A DNA stretch of 64,000 nucleotides from Girardinichthys multiradiatus (Eukaryota > Chordata > Actinopteri > Cyprinodontiformes > Goodeidae). The notes below the pieces were generated by a model. The model had not been told where the DNA came from. It saw only the letters and a program-made list of their open reading frames with translations, and searched no databases. The stretch covers positions 3,148,663 to 3,212,662 of the forward strand of contig NC_061811.1 in the NCBI RefSeq assembly GCF_021462225.1, written 5' to 3'. The position numbers were made by a program, and so were the translations under genes. The number at the start of each line of letters is the position of its first letter. Position 1 is the stretch's first letter. Below are positions 32,165 to 43,165 of this stretch, in pieces.

Positions 32165-32689
32165 TGTCATGATTTGTGGGTGTTTTGGGGTTTTTCTTAT
32201 TATTATTATTCTTGATAGGTTTTGAATTATGCATCTCTTTATTATTTTCCTGGTCATGCTTTAGTTTTTGTCTTCTAGTTCATGTTTTGTCGTTAGGTTT
32301 TTTGGATCTGGTTATGTTTTAGTTTCATGGTTTACAAGATGTGTTTCTATTAGCTTGTATTCAAGAGTCTCTGTTTTGCTCCAGCCACGTTTTGTTCTCT
32401 CCTGTCTGACAGTTAACTTTATTCGGTTCACCTGCACTAAGCATTCAGTCTCCTCATTTCACCTGTTTCTTGCTCCATATATACACCTCTGTTCTGTTCG
32501 TTCCTCGCAGAAACATTTTGGATCAATCACTCACTCTGTTCATGCCTTGTTCTTTTGCTCATCCTGTCTTGCCAGCCTGCCCATGTCTGTTTTTGCCATC
32601 ACCCTCTGAAGTAAGTTTTTTGTTCATTAAATAATTTCACCTACCGTCATGCTGCCTGTCCGTCTGCATTCCGTCTGCAAGCCTTGACA
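32165..32689 (+). repeat. Probable solo LTR
   Basis: 525 bp beginning TGTCATGATTTG and ending GCCTTGACA, so the ends form an inverted TGTCA/TGACA pair. It contains a TATATA box at about 32477, a candidate poly(A) signal ATTAAA at 32625-32630 and T/C-rich LTR-like composition. The flanks GTTCT and GCTCT are an imperfect 5-bp duplication (4 of 5). No coding is present. Confidence 0.6.
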
Positions 32690-33434
32690 GCTCTTATCTA
32701 AGTAGGCAAACAGTAAAACAATCAAAAGTTTTATCATTTCAGGTTATGTGAGTCTTGTAGTTGAGTTTGTTAATAGAAATTTTTCCTGTAATCTCTGCTT
32801 CTGCCTGTCACGCAAAACTGTAAAAGGAACTAGAAAATTAGCTTGATTTCTGGTTGTCTGAGTAAAGGGCTAATTGCCACCACCTGACAGCCCATTAGAA
32901 ATGTATGTCTACTTCTCCATCACAAACAAACTTCTTGGTTAAACACAAACAATCTTAATCTAAAAATGTCCGGCATGCGAATAATTTGGAACAGGTTTCT
33001 TTGCATCAGATTTTGTTAATTTTGTATCACACTCTCAGCTGGCCAGCTTCAGCGTGAAACCTCAGCTATAATTGAAAACATACGGAAAATTTGTCGAGTC
33101 TGGCACTCTTAGCTTTTCAGTCTTAGTGCAACTTTTAAATCCTAAACAGATTGGGATTGTGTTCCCTAAAATATATTCCCACAATTTCAAGATCTTAATT
33201 TATTTAAATGTATGTAAAAGGCAACGCTTATATGAATTTTAAGGGAATTTTATAGAGAACACAGTGAGTACACTATTCCTTAAGCATGGAAATACGAATG
33301 CTGTGTTACGTTGATGCCTTAACACAGAATTCACAGCATGATGAACATTCTTGCTCAATTTATCAAAAGCTTGTAAAATGTATGCTTTGCTGAGTCCAAC
33401 TCAGCCCTGGAGCCAGCTCAGTCATTTCATAGAA
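32690..33434. other. Non-coding stretch downstream of the receptor pseudogene
   Basis: AT-rich, with no recognisable feature. It would be the former 3' UTR and flank of the pseudogene at 33435-34214. Confidence 0.4.
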
Positions 33435-34214
33435 TCATGAAGTCGATTCTTCTCTCCGCTTGTAGAGCTCCTTAATCTTTCTCCTGAAGTCTTTTCCAAC
33501 AATGATGTAGAGAGTTTGGTTGAGAACACTGTTGAAAAAGCTTAGGTAGGTGAAGCTCTGTTGGCAGATAAACAGAATTTTGAAAATCTGGGACCCTATC
33601 AGAAGGTTGACATATAGGAAAAACACTATTTTATTCAGGTGCAATGGAGCCCAGTAGATCAGGAAGACCAGGAGGACATCCAGGACCAAAGCTGTGGCTT
33701 TGTGGTCTGTTTGATGAACTTTTAGGCCCACTTGTAATCTGCATCTCAGTCTTTAAAATCATGGCAGTGTGGAAGGAAATAATGGAAATGGGGATGATGA
33801 AGGACAACACGAAGAAAAATAACTCATATTGTGGTCAGTTATGGTTTCATTGTAGATAATGTGGGGATACTCAGTAGAAAGCCCAGAGTCCAAACCTCAA
33901 AACATCCCAGTTTAGGTTGAAGTGGTCCACAAATCTTCTTACAGAAAAGTGGGTCCTTGTGCAAAATTACAATTTATGCTAACCTTGACCAGGAAGTAGA
34001 TGCTCATATCAATAGTCTGATGGTACACTTTACACACAAAAGAACCAAAATGCCAGTCATACACATGGAAAATAACAATAGCCCAGATGGGCAAACAGCA
34101 CATCAGATTAAGGTTAGCTGCAACCAGATCGCTCAGGTAAATCTCAGGAACAGTGCAGTGCTTATTGCAACAAATAATCAGCACAAATGCATTTAAGGTA
34201 AGGTGATGTTGGAG
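33435..34214 (-). pseudogene. Bradykinin-receptor pseudogene, second exon
   Basis: The minus strand has an acceptor-like CTGTTTCTGCAG before 34214. Receptor sequence follows: helix 1 end and loop (NAFVLIICCNKHCTVPEIYLSD), a degraded helix 2-3 region, then helix 5 (FFFVLSFIIPISIISF) in another frame, and helices 6-7 at 33435-33731 (HQTDHKATALVLDVLLVFLI; FNSVLNQTLYIIVGKDF). The closest match in the window is the B1-like gene at 41598. Most of the N-terminus is deleted, the DRY motif is not found, NPxxY is NQTLY, and frames change at least twice. Confidence 0.8.
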
Positions 34215-34559
34215 CTGCAGAAACAGAGAAGAGAAAGCAGAAATCACATTGAAATCTGTTACTGAAACAAAGCAAAGTTTTGTTTTCTAACAACCAAGCT
34301 GAGACAAAAAAATTATTCTAGTAGCTTCCATGTAGAAACTTTAATGGGTTAGGGTTAAATTTTAGGGTTAACCATAATACCTCCACCACACTGTTGTCTG
34401 TGTGCCATGATTTGATCATCCAGACAAGCCACACTGCCTTCAATTCTTTTTGGTGGAATGACTGTATATGTCACATGTGAATCAAGGCAAATGTGACCCA
34501 ATGTGCAATGACCCATTAATCACTTTATTCAATCTCAGTTTACACTATTCAGATGCTTC

Positions 34560-34905
34560 ACTCACCTCACGATGCACAATGCTTGAAACTGATAGCTTGG
34601 ATTAAATGGCCTGCACTTGATCCTGGCATGTATAGTGCTTTATCAAGTCCCCAAAACACTTTACACTACAATCATCACCCATTCACACACTGACAGTGGT
34701 AAGCTACAATGTAGCCACAGAGGCAGTGTGACAGAAGTGAGGCTGCCATACATCAGCACCACTGGGCCCTCTGACCACCATTAGCAGGTGGGGAAGTGTC
34801 TTGCCCAAGGACACAACATCTGAGACAGACAGAGCGGGGATTCGAACCAGCAACCCACCAGTTACAGGACGAACTACTACCACCTGAGACCACACTACTT
34901 TCTCA
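34560..34905 (-). repeat. tRNA-derived SINE
   Basis: On the minus strand the head has an A-box-like TCAGGTGGTAGTAG and a perfect B box GGTTCGAATCC, then a body with TGTCCTTGGGCAAGACACTT, a widespread fish SINE core, and GTGTGTGAATGGGTGATGAT toward the 3' side. It covers about 300 bp. Confidence 0.75.
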
Positions 34906-34993
34906 TTAATTCAGATGATTACATGGAGGCACTCGAACAGCAATTTTATAACCACGATGGCAAATTGATCCTGGCATGAAAAGCAGCAGGCAT

Positions 34994-35170
34994 GCACTAT
35001 ATTCCCAAAAGTATTAGCTCCCCCAGCCAAGTAATAGGATTTAGCTCATCCAATCAATTCCCTAGGCACATGTGTATCCAGCACCCAGTCAAGCTGACCT
35101 CTTCTACAAACATCTGTGAAAGTATGGGTAGCTTTCACTGAATTCCAGTGTGGATCTGTCAGGGTGGTGC
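34994..35170 (+). repeat. Tc1-like 5' end fragment (family D)
   Basis: Starts GCACTATATTCCCAAAAGTA, the terminal repeat of the family decayed at 4330-5210, and continues to the conserved CATCTGTGAAAGTATGGGTAG and GAATTCCAGTGTGGATCTGT. The transposase is absent. Confidence 0.6.
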
Positions 35171-36916
35171 TATATAACCCCCCCAAAGTCAAGTTGTTTA
35201 TACTTTATCCTTTTATTGAACAAACTTAGTGTGACATATCTCATTCACACAGCGGCATATCATTTCTGTCTCTTCATGGTATCTTCTAACATCTGTCCCT
35301 CTAGACTCTATGGGAATGGTCTGGCAAGCACCATTATAGAAGGTTGTGGTGTCAGAAACCACAAAAACAAACATTTTTATCATGCTTCTTTTCGGTTAGG
35401 AGTTCCTTTTATATGATGCCAGGTAACCATGTTTAATACATAAAAGCAGGAAGCTCTTTGAACTAAATATTTATAAATAAATTCTTCATGTAAAAAAGAT
35501 GAAATCTAACTTATGTTGAAGTAGAATTCATCCCATTACTTGCAACTAAAGTACAATTACATTTTTTTTAAATCAATCATTGTGGTAATGTGGTAAATCG
35601 TTGTTATATGACAGCAGATTGTCATTATAAACATAATGTGAAATCTCTTCTTTGTTTTTTCATTCTCCATATTTCTATCAATAAATCAAACCAAAAATAC
35701 AATAAACAAATATTAGAGATAACATTTTTACTGGTGAAATAATCAGTGTATTTTGTTAAAAGCAACCAAATTACGTTATACAACTTTGTGTTTACCCCAA
35801 CACTGTGGCTCCTTATAAGCGAACCATGATTGCCTATTGCTCTGTCTATCATGGACACCATGATTGTTTGAATCAGAAACACTCACAAAGACTCATTGTT
35901 CTGATGGTTAAAGTAGTTCTTTCCTCAAACAACATATTCTGCAACATATTGTTCAATAAATTATAATCCTTGGAAAAAATACTGGCTGTTAGCTTTATCA
36001 AGATTTCCATATAATATGAAATAAGCACTTTTGTTTAAAATAACCTGGAAATAATTCCCCACAGTAAGATTTTTAGAATAATTTATGCTGATGGGTCATT
36101 TACTTGCACCATCATCGATATCTAAACCCCTGCTGTCCCAAAACATAAAACATTGAAATAGTCTAGTGGCAAAGCAGCAAAAATATATGCATTTTAAACT
36201 GTTAATTCTTAATGTTTGGAGTGAACAGACTATGAGCAGTAGCCTAGTTATAGTCAGTTAGTGATGGTTTTTACTCATCTGTTCCCGTTTTATGAAAATC
36301 AGTCAGTCATTAACCTGTTCACAAAAAGAAAACACTGAAATATTAACTTCTTACCATTAGTCAAGCAAAAATGTGAAAGAATTTGTTTGGAATTATGAAG
36401 AAATTAGTTTTTGACCAATTTAAAATTCCTGTTTAAATATTATGCCACACCGTTATTGCTCCTCGGGAACAGAGATGCTCTAAGAGGGAGGAGCATCTCA
36501 GTCTTTGTCATCTTTGTGTTGTTTGGATGTAGAAACATGTTCAGGTCTGCTCCTGTTGTATGTTATGTGTCTGATTTTCAGTCAGTTGTGTTCCAGAATG
36601 GTGTGTAGGTGACTTCTAATTACTGAGATTAATGTGTGCTTTATGCCTGATGAACTTCTGGACTGGATATGATTTACTGTAACCCATAGAGAACGTCTGG
36701 AAGATTATAAGACTTCCATTTTCTGAGATACCTACCTGTATGGCTTTATTTTCTATTGCTTTCCTTTGTGAACATTTTACATTGATGTATCTGGCTTCCA
36801 ATTACTTAGGTGTTGTTTTGCCCGTTTTCTTTTCCTGATCAAAGTTTCTTCAGGTTTCCTGAGGTTTTCTGCAGTTTTTCCTTGAAGTTTGACTGCTTTT
36901 ACATTCATTTGCTACC

Positions 36917-36951
<35 letters not shown>

Positions 36952-37365
36952 TGTTGTGGAGCATGACAGCAAATTGTGGAGTGAATGTTAAAGGAAATGG
37001 AATGTGAAGAAAGTCACAGTAGGAAAAAAAAACTATATTCAGCAGAAGCATACATGTGAGGTTGATGTCATTAGACATGAGGCAGCTGACAGGTCTTGTT
37101 TAGTCACTTTGTTGCAACTAAAACACAGTTTAATGTGAAATTTTTTTATCTTTGCCATTTCCTTAAATTGAACTCAAGAACTGACAACAGATTTTTATAA
37201 TTATTGCTCTATATTGTTACAGTTACAATTCAGAGATAATGGTTACACTGATGAAGGAACTCTTCTCTTTAATAATCATGTAAACTACCGGTATTAAGAT
37301 TTTGCTGCAGCTTTTCTTGTTCTGAAGACATTTTAGGGTAAAGATCCAATAAAATGATTACGTAC
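35171..37365. other. Intron-like non-coding stretch
   Basis: It lies between the first exon (37366-37385) and second exon (34214) of the receptor pseudogene. It is AT-rich, with a (GT)n run at about 36920-36950, and holds no recognisable exon. Confidence 0.5.
36920..36950. repeat. (GT)n microsatellite
   Basis: About 15 uninterrupted GT units. Confidence 0.9.
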
Positions 37366-37385
37366 CTTTTAGGTAAAGGAGCCAT
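37366..37385 (-). pseudogene. 20-nt first coding exon of the bradykinin-receptor pseudogene
   Basis: The minus strand reads ATGGCTCCTTTACCTAAAAG followed by donor gtacgtaa. Length (20 nt) and phase 2 match the exon at 47490-47509. It lies about 3.2 kb upstream of the pseudogene second exon at 34214 on the same strand. Joined at the visible acceptor, the reading runs into a stop within a few codons because of the deletion in exon 2. Confidence 0.6.
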
Positions 37386-38200
37386 TCCTTCAGATGAGAA
37401 AATAAAAATTAAATAATCAGCTCCACAACTTTGTGTTATTTTTCTTAGAGGTAGAAAATATCCTTCGTTGAAAACATCGTAATGAAACTCAGCAGTCGGC
37501 TACATGAAGAAAAACCCTCCCCTGATCTCCACACTTTTAATAACCAAGCCTACACATTCGTTGATGAAATTGCCAAGGCAACAACCACAAATGGTCCAGT
37601 CTGGGGGGGGGGGGGGACTTTTCTCATATAGAGACACACTACACATCTTCTGCTCAACTTAAAGTGGTGGGTAGCTGTTACAGCTACACAGTAAACATTC
37701 ATGAAAAACTGGAAAAATAAATGGATAGTTTTTAATCTGCACCTATAGAATCAAACATGTTTGAAAGATAGATTGGGACTATTAATGTTAATGTTCTGAT
37801 TGAAGAGTCTCTTTTGTAGGTATGGCTGAGTGGATCATCAAAATCAGAAAACTTCACTGTCTTGCGTATGCTAAGTCAATATAACTGGTAAAACAGACCA
37901 TCATCCAACACACAAACAAGGCGACATGCAATATAAAAACGAGTTAAAAGTAAAAAATGTAAAACTGAAGCTGGAGTAATGGGTGATGTCCAGGATGGGT
38001 AGCATCTGTTATGATGCTTTGGAGTCTGGAGGTCACGTGGTGTGATGAGAGGAGGCAGGAGGCTGCTGGTGCTTTTCAGCAGACCCAGTCTGTATCGCCT
38101 ACATCCCACAATGAGATGCAGTAAGTGAGGATGTTCTGGATGATTGCACTGTAGAACCCACCGCCCAACACTTGAAATATATTACTCTGTGTTGAAAGGG
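37386..38200. other. Non-coding stretch, possible LINE scrap
   Basis: A run of 13 G residues lies at 37602-37614. The text 37980-38160 (GATGGGTAGCATCTGTTATG, ATGCAGTAAGTGAGGATGTT) resembles antisense LINE 3' sequence, but I cannot assign it firmly. Confidence 0.35.
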
Positions 38201-38210
38201 GAAGAGCTAC

Positions 38211-38335
38211 ACTCACTGGCCACTTTATTAGGTACCTTGCTAGTACCGGGTTGGACCCCCTTTTGCCTTCACAACTGCCTTAATCCTTAGTGGAATAGAT
38301 TCAACTTTTTGCTGGAAACATTCCTCAGAGTCACA
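38211..38335 (-). repeat. Tc1-like end fragment (family H)
   Basis: Begins CACTCACTGGCCACTTTATT and continues with TAGTACCGGGTTGGACCCCC, the right end and antisense transposase tail of another common fish Tc1-like family. Only about 125 bp remain. Confidence 0.6.
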
Positions 38336-38394
38336 TTTATATACATTTCAATATATATTACGCTATATTGCCAGTGTTTGTCTGTCTTCTTCTA

Positions 38395-38645
38395 CATGGA
38401 CTTTGTTGACATCCTATTCTTCATCTCAAAAGTCCAATTTGTTGATGGACCCACCGTTCCCAGAAACAGCAACTTGAACTATTCATGAAACATCTTCCAA
38501 AAGGTATAGGAGTGTGTTCAACGTTAGAGGAGAAAACCAGAACTGCAGCTTCTGCTCTAATTCATCCCAAAAGTGTTGAAGAAGGTTGAGGCCAGGACTC
38601 TGTGCAGGCCAGTCAAGTTTCTTCACACCTGCAGCCATGGAAGTG
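38395..38645 (-). pseudogene. Tc1-like transposase C-terminal fragment (family D)
   Basis: The minus-strand frame gives KKLDWPAQSPGLN followed by HFWDELEQKL, which corresponds to WPAQSPDLNPIEHLWDELE in intact relatives. The D of SPDLN is G and the E of IEHLW is lost. The rest of the element is absent or unrecognisable. Confidence 0.7.
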
Positions 38646-38699
38646 ATATCAACACCAGAATTCATTGATTTGGTGGTGGGACCGATATCCTGGTAATAT

Positions 38700-38815
38700 A
38701 TTATGTGTGTCTATATATCTATATATATATCTATATATAGATATATAGATATATATATCTATATATATAGAGAGAGAGAGATATTTATTTATATAGATAT
38801 AAATATATATATAGT
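38700..38815. repeat. AT/CTATAT microsatellite with palindromic parts
   Basis: Alternating TATATCTATATA and TAGATATATAG segments are mutually inverted, so the tract can fold on itself. A GAGAGAGA stretch interrupts it. Confidence 0.85.
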
Positions 38816-38919
38816 ACTTCCACAGTTTCTGCAGTTCCCCATCCAACTAAAATACAGTATATGGATTTTTCTTTCTCTTTTCTCTTTTCAGTCTTTTGGT
38901 TTTTCCGTTTTTTTACATG

Positions 38920-39008
38920 CAAACTCCATGAGAAAATTTCACTAGGAGTCAAACCCAGGACCTTCTTGCTGCAAGGCAACAGTGCTACCAACTGCGCTGT
39001 GCAGCCTT
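38920..39008 (-). repeat. SINE head (family A), tRNA-like
   Basis: On the minus strand: GGCTGCACAGCGCAGTTGGT (A-box region), TTGCCTTGCAGCAAGAAGG and the B-box-like GGGTTTGACTCC, then GGAGTTTGCATGT. The body is missing. Confidence 0.65.
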
Positions 39009-40472
39009 AAAGTTTAAGTGATCGATTAATTGGTTATGAACCTGTATAATGAGCCTCAAGATTGAAATCAGATTACCTTCATGATATTCTAATTTAATAA
39101 TAAGCACATGACATGTAATGCTCACTCATGCATTGCTTTAAAATAACTAAAGTTTACTGTCAGCCTCTGGATATTCACAAGCCAAATAAATACAAAATCA
39201 GTAACAGGTGTAAAGATGCAGTTTATTGACTTGTCACTTGTTATATTTCTAAAACATATGTAAAGGTGGAATAATTGACAACTTGTAAAATTCACTTTCT
39301 AAAGAAAAATACACGGAAAAACTGACACCACTATAAGAGGCAGAGCCTGCTTGCATCATCTAACATCATCCAGCTGGTGAGCTGCCAACGGGCTACATTT
39401 CACCAGAAATATACTATATTTACAGAAGGATTAACCAAACTGATCAAAGTTATTACAACATGGTCATATTACATTCTTCACTCAATCTTCTGCAAAGAGA
39501 CACATTTAAAAACATGCTTAAACAGTAATTACATCTTGATCTGCAAGGATCACCGGTTTCTATGTATCAAGATTAATGTCAACCAAGTTGTTATGTAAAT
39601 GTTATTACACCAAGGTTTCCACAGGAAAAAGGAAGTGGTTTCATTGCCTACAGAGATGGTGCCAGTGAATCAGGTGAATGTGAAGAGAAACCTGCAGAAC
39701 CACCAGTTTACAAGTGAATGGTGCACAAAGCTCCATTTCATGCTTAGCAGAGAGAATGTTTTTCGGTCAGAAGTGCAACAAGTTCCCATACAGACTTTCT
39801 TTATATTGTTTGGATAAACGAACACAGATCCAACATCAAACAACAGTCAAGCAAATATACACATGAAATATGCATCCATGAGAAAGCTGTAATTGGACTG
39901 TTACAGTTACAGAAGATCTACTTCTGTCTCTTTGGCTGATTGCATCCATTATCTTCATTTTCGTTCATTATTTCGATAATTATAAAACATGTGGTAATGC
40001 TATTTAATTTAGATTTATTTCTATGTTCGCCTGAAAGCATTTCTAATCAAACAGCTCTGATAGTTTTCATGGTTGGATGTCATTTCTGTAACTGGAGTCA
40101 CATCCTGTGAAATGGTCTGAAATATTAACAGGATGTGGTAACACAGAGCTGCTTCGGATGTGAAAGGATGACACCCTTTATTCCAGCTGATCTGCCCATA
40201 CAATATGTACTTATACAAACATATTTTCATTGTTTGACTTTCAGTTTTGCACATACAATACATAAATGTGATGAAGATAATTATACAGTGGAAAAAGGAA
40301 ACAGAAAATACAAAAAATCTCCATCTTAATATTACAGTTTCATGCTTCAAAACAAAATATACACAAGAAATTATAAGGCCAGTTATTAGTGACTAACTAA
40401 TTAATGTGAGTGTGTAAAGGAGAGTTCAGGCCTGGAAAAAAAACCTTAGGAGGATTTAAAACCAAAAGTTCA
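39009..40472. other. Non-coding stretch
   Basis: AT-rich; the plus and minus frames of up to 109 codons (for example 40021-40350) show no motif. No repeat family is recognised. Confidence 0.45.
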
Positions 40473-40620
40473 AATGTTCAAGGCATCTATACCGGATGCC
40501 TCCTGGACGGCTTCCTCTGGAGGTGTTCCAGGCACGTCCCACCGGGAGGAGGCCCAGGGGTCGGCCCAGGACACGCTGGAGGGACTATGTCTCTCGGCTG
40601 GCCTGGGAACGCCAAAAAAA
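40473..40620 (+). repeat. LINE 3' region fragment (family I)
   Basis: Contains ACCGGATGCCTCCTGGACGG, GGTGTTCCAGGCACGTCCCA and CTATGTCTCTCGGCTGGCC, a segment found at the 3' end of a common fish non-LTR retrotransposon. The adjoining downstream part of the same element is found alone at 57808-57938, and its tail, inverted, at 47950-48055. Confidence 0.65.
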
Positions 40621-41597
40621 ATTTGTTTTTTTTATTTGACTGCAACATAATTTTGAGTTATTTAACAGTAAAATGAACAGGTGACGTAGATGTTATTTAA
40701 CATGGCTGTGAGGAAATGTGTCAAACCTTTTCCTCATGATCAGCTGTTTAGAGCTTGTGGTGTTGCATCTGTTTTCTTCTTATTTCCTATCCTCGCTGAA
40801 GATCTCATAAAAACTTAGTTTTAGTGATAAAGGAAACCACACACTAACACGTTTTATTTTTATTCTTGCTCAGATTTTAAGGTTTAAAGTGATTATTTCC
40901 GCTCTGACAGCTCACCTGCTGCTGTTTGCTCTGTAGTTTTATACCCTTTTCTTTTGACAGTATTTTTCCTTTAGATTTTTATTATTAGCTACTTTAACTC
41001 AATATGTTTTTGTTTGCAATTAGTTTTTTTCAGTTCATCAGCTCTAACTTAAGAATACACCAGTTTTAGAAAAATGATGGAGCTGTAATTATTTTGAATC
41101 ATCATACTGGAGCTAAATGTACAAACTGTTTTTAGAGTTTGTTTTCCTAAAGAAGCTTTTGGAAACCATTAAGTTAAACTGTCTGGATGAAGATCTCTTC
41201 TCCAGCCACATTGAATCTCTTTGACGTGGAGGGAAATAGAAAGTTTTACTCCCAACAGAGCAGAGTTATTTTTGAGGCTGAGAAGAGTCCTTGCTCGCTC
41301 CGTTGCAGTCTGTCAGGTATTGCTGCTGTTTTATGGCAAGTCCTTTCAGACATGAAATTTCTGTATTCTTACATGAGTTCTGATTACTGCTCAGAAAGAA
41401 ATCACTGATGGCTGCCAAACAGCAAGGCGGCTTTTTTAAAGGTTTGGTTATAATACTTGATAAAACTAATTGTTTCATGACACAGAAACCAACAAAAATG
41501 TGGATAAACCAATTAGACTTAAAGGTCATATTTAAAAGCTGTTTAAATACATGCCAGAATTAAGAAAGTTGCACATAGTAAGTGAGCTGCAGGCACA
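40621..41597. other. Non-coding stretch downstream of the B1-like receptor
   Basis: Probably 3' UTR and flank of the minus-strand gene at 41598. No other gene is recognised; the frames at 41187-41529 are on both strands and without motifs. Confidence 0.4.
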
Positions 41598-42633
41598 TCA
41601 GGTCAACGGTATCTGGGATTTAATACTTCTTGACAGCTTTGTGCTTGCGGAGTTGAAGCTTATGGTTGAAGTCCGTTTTTGGTCCCACTGCCCAAAGACC
41701 TCCTTAAATTTCTTCTGAAAGTTTTTCCCAACAATGACGTAGAGAATGGGGTTGAGGACACTGTTGAAGAATCCTAAGTAGGTGAAGATCTGCCCACAGA
41801 TGTACAGAATTGTTTTAGAGCTACAGCCTGTCAGAATACCAACATGACTGAGCAGGGCTGGTATCTTGAGGAGATGGAATGGAACCCAACAGATCAGAAA
41901 CGCCAGCAGGACAGCCAGAACCAAAATGGTAGCCTTGTGATCCGTTTGCTTTAAATTTCCGTCTATCCAGAACCTGCTTGTCAGAGTTTTGAGAATCTTG
42001 AGCGTGCTGAAGGTGATAATTAAAATGGGAATGAAGAATGCAAACACAGAAATCATCAACTCATTTACGAGATACATATTTGTATCATTTTCAATACATT
42101 TTGTAACATTTCCATCAGGTGCCAATTCCCTGTTGATAAGTTTTGGAATACTAAGAAGGAACCCCAGAATCCAAACCAGGACGCAACCAATTTTAGCAAA
42201 TTTTGGCCGACGCATTGTTTCATGGGACAGCGGGTGGACCAGAGCCAAATACCGATCTATGCTGACCAAAACCAGGAAGTAGATGCTGCAGTAGACGTTC
42301 ATCAGAATGCCCACGTTGACCATTTTGCATAAGGCACGACCAAAAATCCACTTATGCTTATTCCAAGCACTGACAGCCCAGAAGGGCAAAAAGGAGACCA
42401 GAACCAGGTCAGCAGCTGCCAGGTTGGTCAGGTAGATCTCAGCCACGGTGCAGGGCTTCTTGTGGAGGATGAAAACCATCAGAACAAAGATGTTCAGTGC
42501 AATTCCCAGCACTGAGATGGACATGACATACACTGGGACTAAAGTGTAGGTCCAGTTGACAGATTCATACGAGCAATTATGGATATTTGTTTTGTCTCCA
42601 TCTTCAGTCAATGAAGTCAAATTAGTAGGGATG
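41598..42633 (-). CDS. bdkrb1: Bradykinin receptor, B1-like, main coding exon
   Basis: Class A GPCR with all seven helices. Helix 2 reads [17 protein letters not shown]. The helix 3 Cys (ALCKMVN) pairs with ECL2 Cys (TKCIEND). [10 protein letters not shown] follows helix 3, helix 6 has ICWVPFHLL, and helix 7 [15 protein letters not shown]-terminal glycosylation sites are NLT, NCS and [16 protein letters not shown] and [10 protein letters not shown] fit kinin receptors; the HP after DRYLALV and the IP(K/T) loop are closer to B1 than B2, but the subtype call is inference. The frame is open further upstream to an ATG at 42725, but a strong acceptor (CACTCTGTTTTTCTGCAG) precedes 42633, so the earlier part is taken as intron. 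Joined to 47490-47509 the product is 351 residues. It would couple kinins to Gq/Gi at the plasma membrane. Confidence 0.85.
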
Positions 42634-43165
42634 CTGCAGAAAAACAGAGTGAGAAATGCCACAAAAAATAATGTTAAGTTAATTTTTGAGATGGTGAAAG
42701 CTGAATGCTTACAGTAGAGGGGCACATTTAAAAATTATATGTTGAAGTATTTAGAGAGTAAACAACAAATTTTAAAGTATTCCCAACTTGTCTAAATAGT
42801 ATAATAAAAAATACCTTCTGAGGCTGTTTGTATAAATGTTTTAATGGCTCCATTTGCTAAGAACAAGTTTTCTCTTCATGTATGAAGGTCCAGCTCACTA
42901 TCAGAATCAGAATTAGCTTTACTGATAAGTTTGTACACACAAACAAGGGATTTAACCCCGGTACACTTTGCTCTCAATAAGTCAAGTCAAGTTTATTTAT
43001 ATAGCGCTTTTCAGCAACAAGGCCCTCAAGGCGCTGTACAGAAGGAAAAACATTACAATGATACAGAAAATCAAACAACAGAGGTCATTAAAAAATATAA
43101 AGAGAATAGAATGATGGATGTAAAAAACGAAAGGAGAGTTGGACTGAAAACCTAACTAATAATGT

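Noticed and set aside
34800..34900. tRNA gene (perfect B box at 34850 on the minus strand)
   Set aside because: No cloverleaf is apparent and a SINE body follows; it is a tRNA-derived SINE head.
40021..40350. 109-codon minus-strand frame
   Set aside because: Low-complexity, hydrophobic by composition, no recognisable domain; antisense frame of similar length.
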